The position numbers and the translations under genes were made by a program. The notes beneath the pieces are model-generated. The model saw only the letters and a list, made by a program, of their open reading frames with translations. It was not told the origin of the DNA and searched no databases. DNA of 8,398 bases from Candidatus Zymogenus sp. GTDB lineage: Bacteria; Desulfobacterota; Zymogenia; Zymogenales; Zymogenaceae. The stretch is from NCBI GenBank assembly GCA_030613285.1, contig JAUWME010000072.1:1-8398 (forward strand), in the 5' to 3' direction. The stretch's first letter is position 1. Every line of letters begins with the position of its first letter. This document shows positions 6,248 to 8,398 of the stretch, piece by piece.

Positions 6248-8398
6248 ATGGCTGAGACATACATAAGGGTCAAGGGTGCCCGAGAACATAACCTTAAGAA
6301 CATTGAGATAGTTATCCCAAGGGATAAACTTGTGGTCATCACGGGTATTTCCGGATCGGGCAAATCTACCCTTGCCTTTGACACCATCTACGCCGAGGGT
6401 CAGCGTCGCTATGTGGAATCTCTTTCTGCATATGCTCGACAGTTTTTGGAGCAGATGGACAAGCCCGATGTTGATGTAATCGAGGGTCTTTCCCCCGCCA
6501 TCTCAATTGAACAAAAGACGACAAGTAAAAATCCCCGCTCGACAGTGGGGACAGTAACCGAGATTTACGATTACCTGAGACTCCTCTTTGCCAGAGTTGG
6601 CCATCCTTTCTGCTACAATTGTGAAAAGGAAATATCGTCTGTAACTGTACAGTCTATTGTAGATCGTGTCCTTAATCTCCCTCCCAATACCAAATTTTCT
6701 CTTTTGGCCCCAATAATCAAGGGAAGGAAGGGGGAATATAAAAGAGAGTTGAATGGATTAAGGAGGTCTGGATATCTCCGTGTTCGTGTGGACGGGAACC
6801 TCTATTCTCTTGATGAAAAGATTGAGCTGGACAAAAACAAGAAGCATGACATCGAGGTGATCGTTGACAGGCTCATTATCAAGGAGGGAGTAAAATCGCG
6901 CCTTACCGATTCCATCGAGACAGCGTTGAAACTCTCCGATGGATTTGTAACCATTGTTCCTGAAGATTTGGAGGAGATTCCTTTTTCCGAAAAATTTGCG
7001 TGCAATGAATGTGGTATCAGTTACCCCGAAATCTCACCGCGGCTTTTCTCCTTTAACAATCCCCACGGGGCCTGCCCAGAGTGCGGCGGCCTTGGGACAA
7101 CCATGTATTTGGATCCAGACTTGATTGTTCCAAATAAATCGTTGTCTTTACGGGAGGGGGTTGTTGTTCCTTGGGAGAAGAAGAACTCTGTCTATCATTT
7201 TCAGATGCTGGAGGCGTTGGCGAAACATTACAGTTTTGATATTTATACGCCTTTTGATGAGCTTTCCAAAAAAGTCAGAAAAGTTATCCTTTACGGATCC
7301 GACAATGAAAACATCGATTTTTTCTTTGAACGCGACGGGAGGAAATTCTTCTATCCCCGACCCTTTGAAGGGATAATAGAAAATCTCAATCGCCGCTACC
7401 ATGACACCGATTCCGAGATGATTCGTGAAGAGATAGCCCGTTTTATGAACATTCACTCTTGTCCTGCCTGTAATAAGGCGAGGCTCAGAAAAGAGAGTCT
7501 AAGCATAAAGATTGATGGGAAGAACATCTCTGAATACACAGCCATGTCTATTAGAGATCTCTTTGGAAGGATAAAAGAAATTGAGTTTTCTCCTCAGGAA
7601 GAGTTAATTGCGGGAAGAATAGTAAAGGAGATTATCGAGAGGTTGGGATTTCTGACAAACGTTGGGCTTGATTATTTAACCTTGGCAAGAACGGCGGCAA
7701 CCCTTTCCGGCGGAGAAGGACAGCGCATCAGGCTTGCCACGCAGATTGGTTCTGGGCTTGTGGGGGTTCTCTATATCCTTGATGAACCCAGCATTGGCCT
7801 GCACCAGAAGGATAACAGGAAATTGCTCAACACCCTCATCAACCTGAGGGATTTGGGAAACAGCGTCCTTGTGGTTGAGCACGATGAAGAGACCATCCTT
7901 GCCGCCGATTTTATTATAGATATGGGCCCCGGTGCCGGGATTACAGGCGGCGAGATCGTCTTTAAAGGCACCGCTGATGAGATCCTTGTGGATGAAAAAA
8001 CGATAACCGGAAAATATCTTTCCGGCAGACTTACAATTCCGATTCCAAAAGAGAGAAAAACAGCGAAGGGTTTTTTAAATCTACTGGGGGCCAAGGAAAA
8101 CAACCTGAAAGCCATCGACGCTAATTTTCCCTTGGGAGTTTTTACCTGCGTTACTGGGGTGTCTGGATCGGGAAAGTCGTCGCTTGTAATCGATACTCTC
8201 TATCGGGCCTTAAGCCAGACACTGTATCGTTCCAAGGAAAAGGCCGGAAAACACGACAAAATCGAGGGCATCGAAAAGATCGACAAGATCATTGAAATAG
8301 ACCAGTCTCCCATCGGGAGGACACCCCGCTCTAATCCGGCCACATACACCGGTCTTTTTACACACATAAGAGAGCTTTTTGCGCAACTTCCAGAATCT
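6248..8398 (+). CDS. uvrA: UvrABC excinuclease subunit A, N-terminal three quarters (3' end outside window)
   Basis: UvrA dimerises, scans DNA for bulky lesions and loads UvrB in nucleotide excision repair. The open frame runs 717 codons to the window edge; E. coli UvrA has 940. Visible in order: first Walker [10 protein letters not shown] (33-41, K39); CYNC (C122, C125), probably paired with CPAC (C405, C408) as a zinc site; a second zinc site C252, C255, C276, C279, matching E. coli C253-C280 shifted by one; ABC signature [12 protein letters not shown] from L486; Walker B with D512 and E513 in [10 protein letters not shown]-loop H545 in VVEHDEE; second Walker [10 protein letters not shown] (637-645, K643). 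The second signature and the C-terminal zinc finger lie beyond the edge. Start chosen from homology ([19 protein letters not shown]) and promoter spacing. No Shine-Dalgarno precedes the ATG; the leader is A/T-only near it. No internal stop or frameshift. Confidence 0.97.
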   Translation, partial: MAETYIRVKGAREHNLKNIEIVIPRDKLVVITGISGSGKSTLAFDTIYAEGQRRYVESLSAYARQFLEQMDKPDVDVIEGLSPAISIEQKTTSKNPRSTVGTVTEIYDYLRLLFARVGHPFCYNCEKEISSVTVQSIVDRVLNLPPNTKFSLLAPIIKGRKGEYKRELNGLRRSGYLRVRVDGNLYSLDEKIELDKNKKHDIEVIVDRLIIKEGVKSRLTDSIETALKLSDGFVTIVPEDLEEIPFSEKFACNECGISYPEISPRLFSFNNPHGACPECGGLGTTMYLDPDLIVPNKSLSLREGVVVPWEKKNSVYHFQMLEALAKHYSFDIYTPFDELSKKVRKVILYGSDNENIDFFFERDGRKFFYPRPFEGIIENLNRRYHDTDSEMIREEIARFMNIHSCPACNKARLRKESLSIKIDGKNISEYTAMSIRDLFGRIKEIEFSPQEELIAGRIVKEIIERLGFLTNVGLDYLTLARTAATLSGGEGQRIRLATQIGSGLVGVLYILDEPSIGLHQKDNRKLLNTLINLRDLGNSVLVVEHDEETILAADFIIDMGPGAGITGGEIVFKGTADEILVDEKTITGKYLSGRLTIPIPKERKTAKGFLNLLGAKENNLKAIDANFPLGVFTCVTGVSGSGKSSLVIDTLYRALSQTLYRSKEKAGKHDKIEGIEKIDKIIEIDQSPIGRTPRSNPATYTGLFTHIRELFAQLPES

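Noticed and set aside
7125..7456. Open frames on both strands inside uvrA
   Set aside because: The uvrA frame is continuous here and carries the conserved linker up to CPAC; the others are shadows.

Overview
The window comes from a bacterial chromosome of middling base composition, with A+T-rich intergenic gaps and ordinary sigma70-type promoters. An O-antigen ligase/polymerase-like membrane protein and a membrane-anchored penicillin-acylase-family enzyme point to a Gram-negative, double-membraned organism. The Lon-related protease and UvrA would fit Desulfobacterota (Deltaproteobacteria) or a neighbouring phylum, but that placement is inferred from sequence style, not shown.

Layout. (1) 2-1192, plus strand: the C-terminal half of a Lon-related ATP-dependent protease, cut by the window's left edge, with its terminator at the stop codon. 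(2) 1391-3820, minus strand: a complete S45 penicillin amidase/acylase family protein with its own promoter and terminator, convergent with the protease gene. (3) 3821-4103: a divergent intergenic region with two sigma70-like promoters facing away from each other. (4) 4104-4295, plus strand: a small DUF2892 membrane protein. (5) 4296-4483: a convergent gap with a stem-loop and a doubtful 30-codon ORF. (6) 4484-5881, minus strand: an O-antigen ligase/Wzy-type polytopic membrane protein. (7) 5882-6247: about 365 bases without a gene. It holds a candidate promoter and long leader for the membrane protein (with a hairpin and a nine-codon mini-ORF), a spaced inverted repeat, and the uvrA promoter. 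(8) 6248-8398, plus strand: uvrA, cut by the right edge, with the first 717 codons open.

The genes do not form a pathway. Each appears to be its own transcription unit, and neighbours alternate in strand. Their roles are separate: protein quality control, amide hydrolysis outside the cytoplasmic membrane, a small membrane protein of unknown role, surface glycan assembly, and nucleotide excision repair. I see no mobile element, CRISPR array, tRNA, rRNA or defence cassette, and no convincing new multi-gene system. The points most worth a second look are the leader of the O-antigen ligase-like gene, the spaced inverted repeat beside the uvrA promoter, the substrate of the acylase, and the short SD-preceded ORF at 4426.
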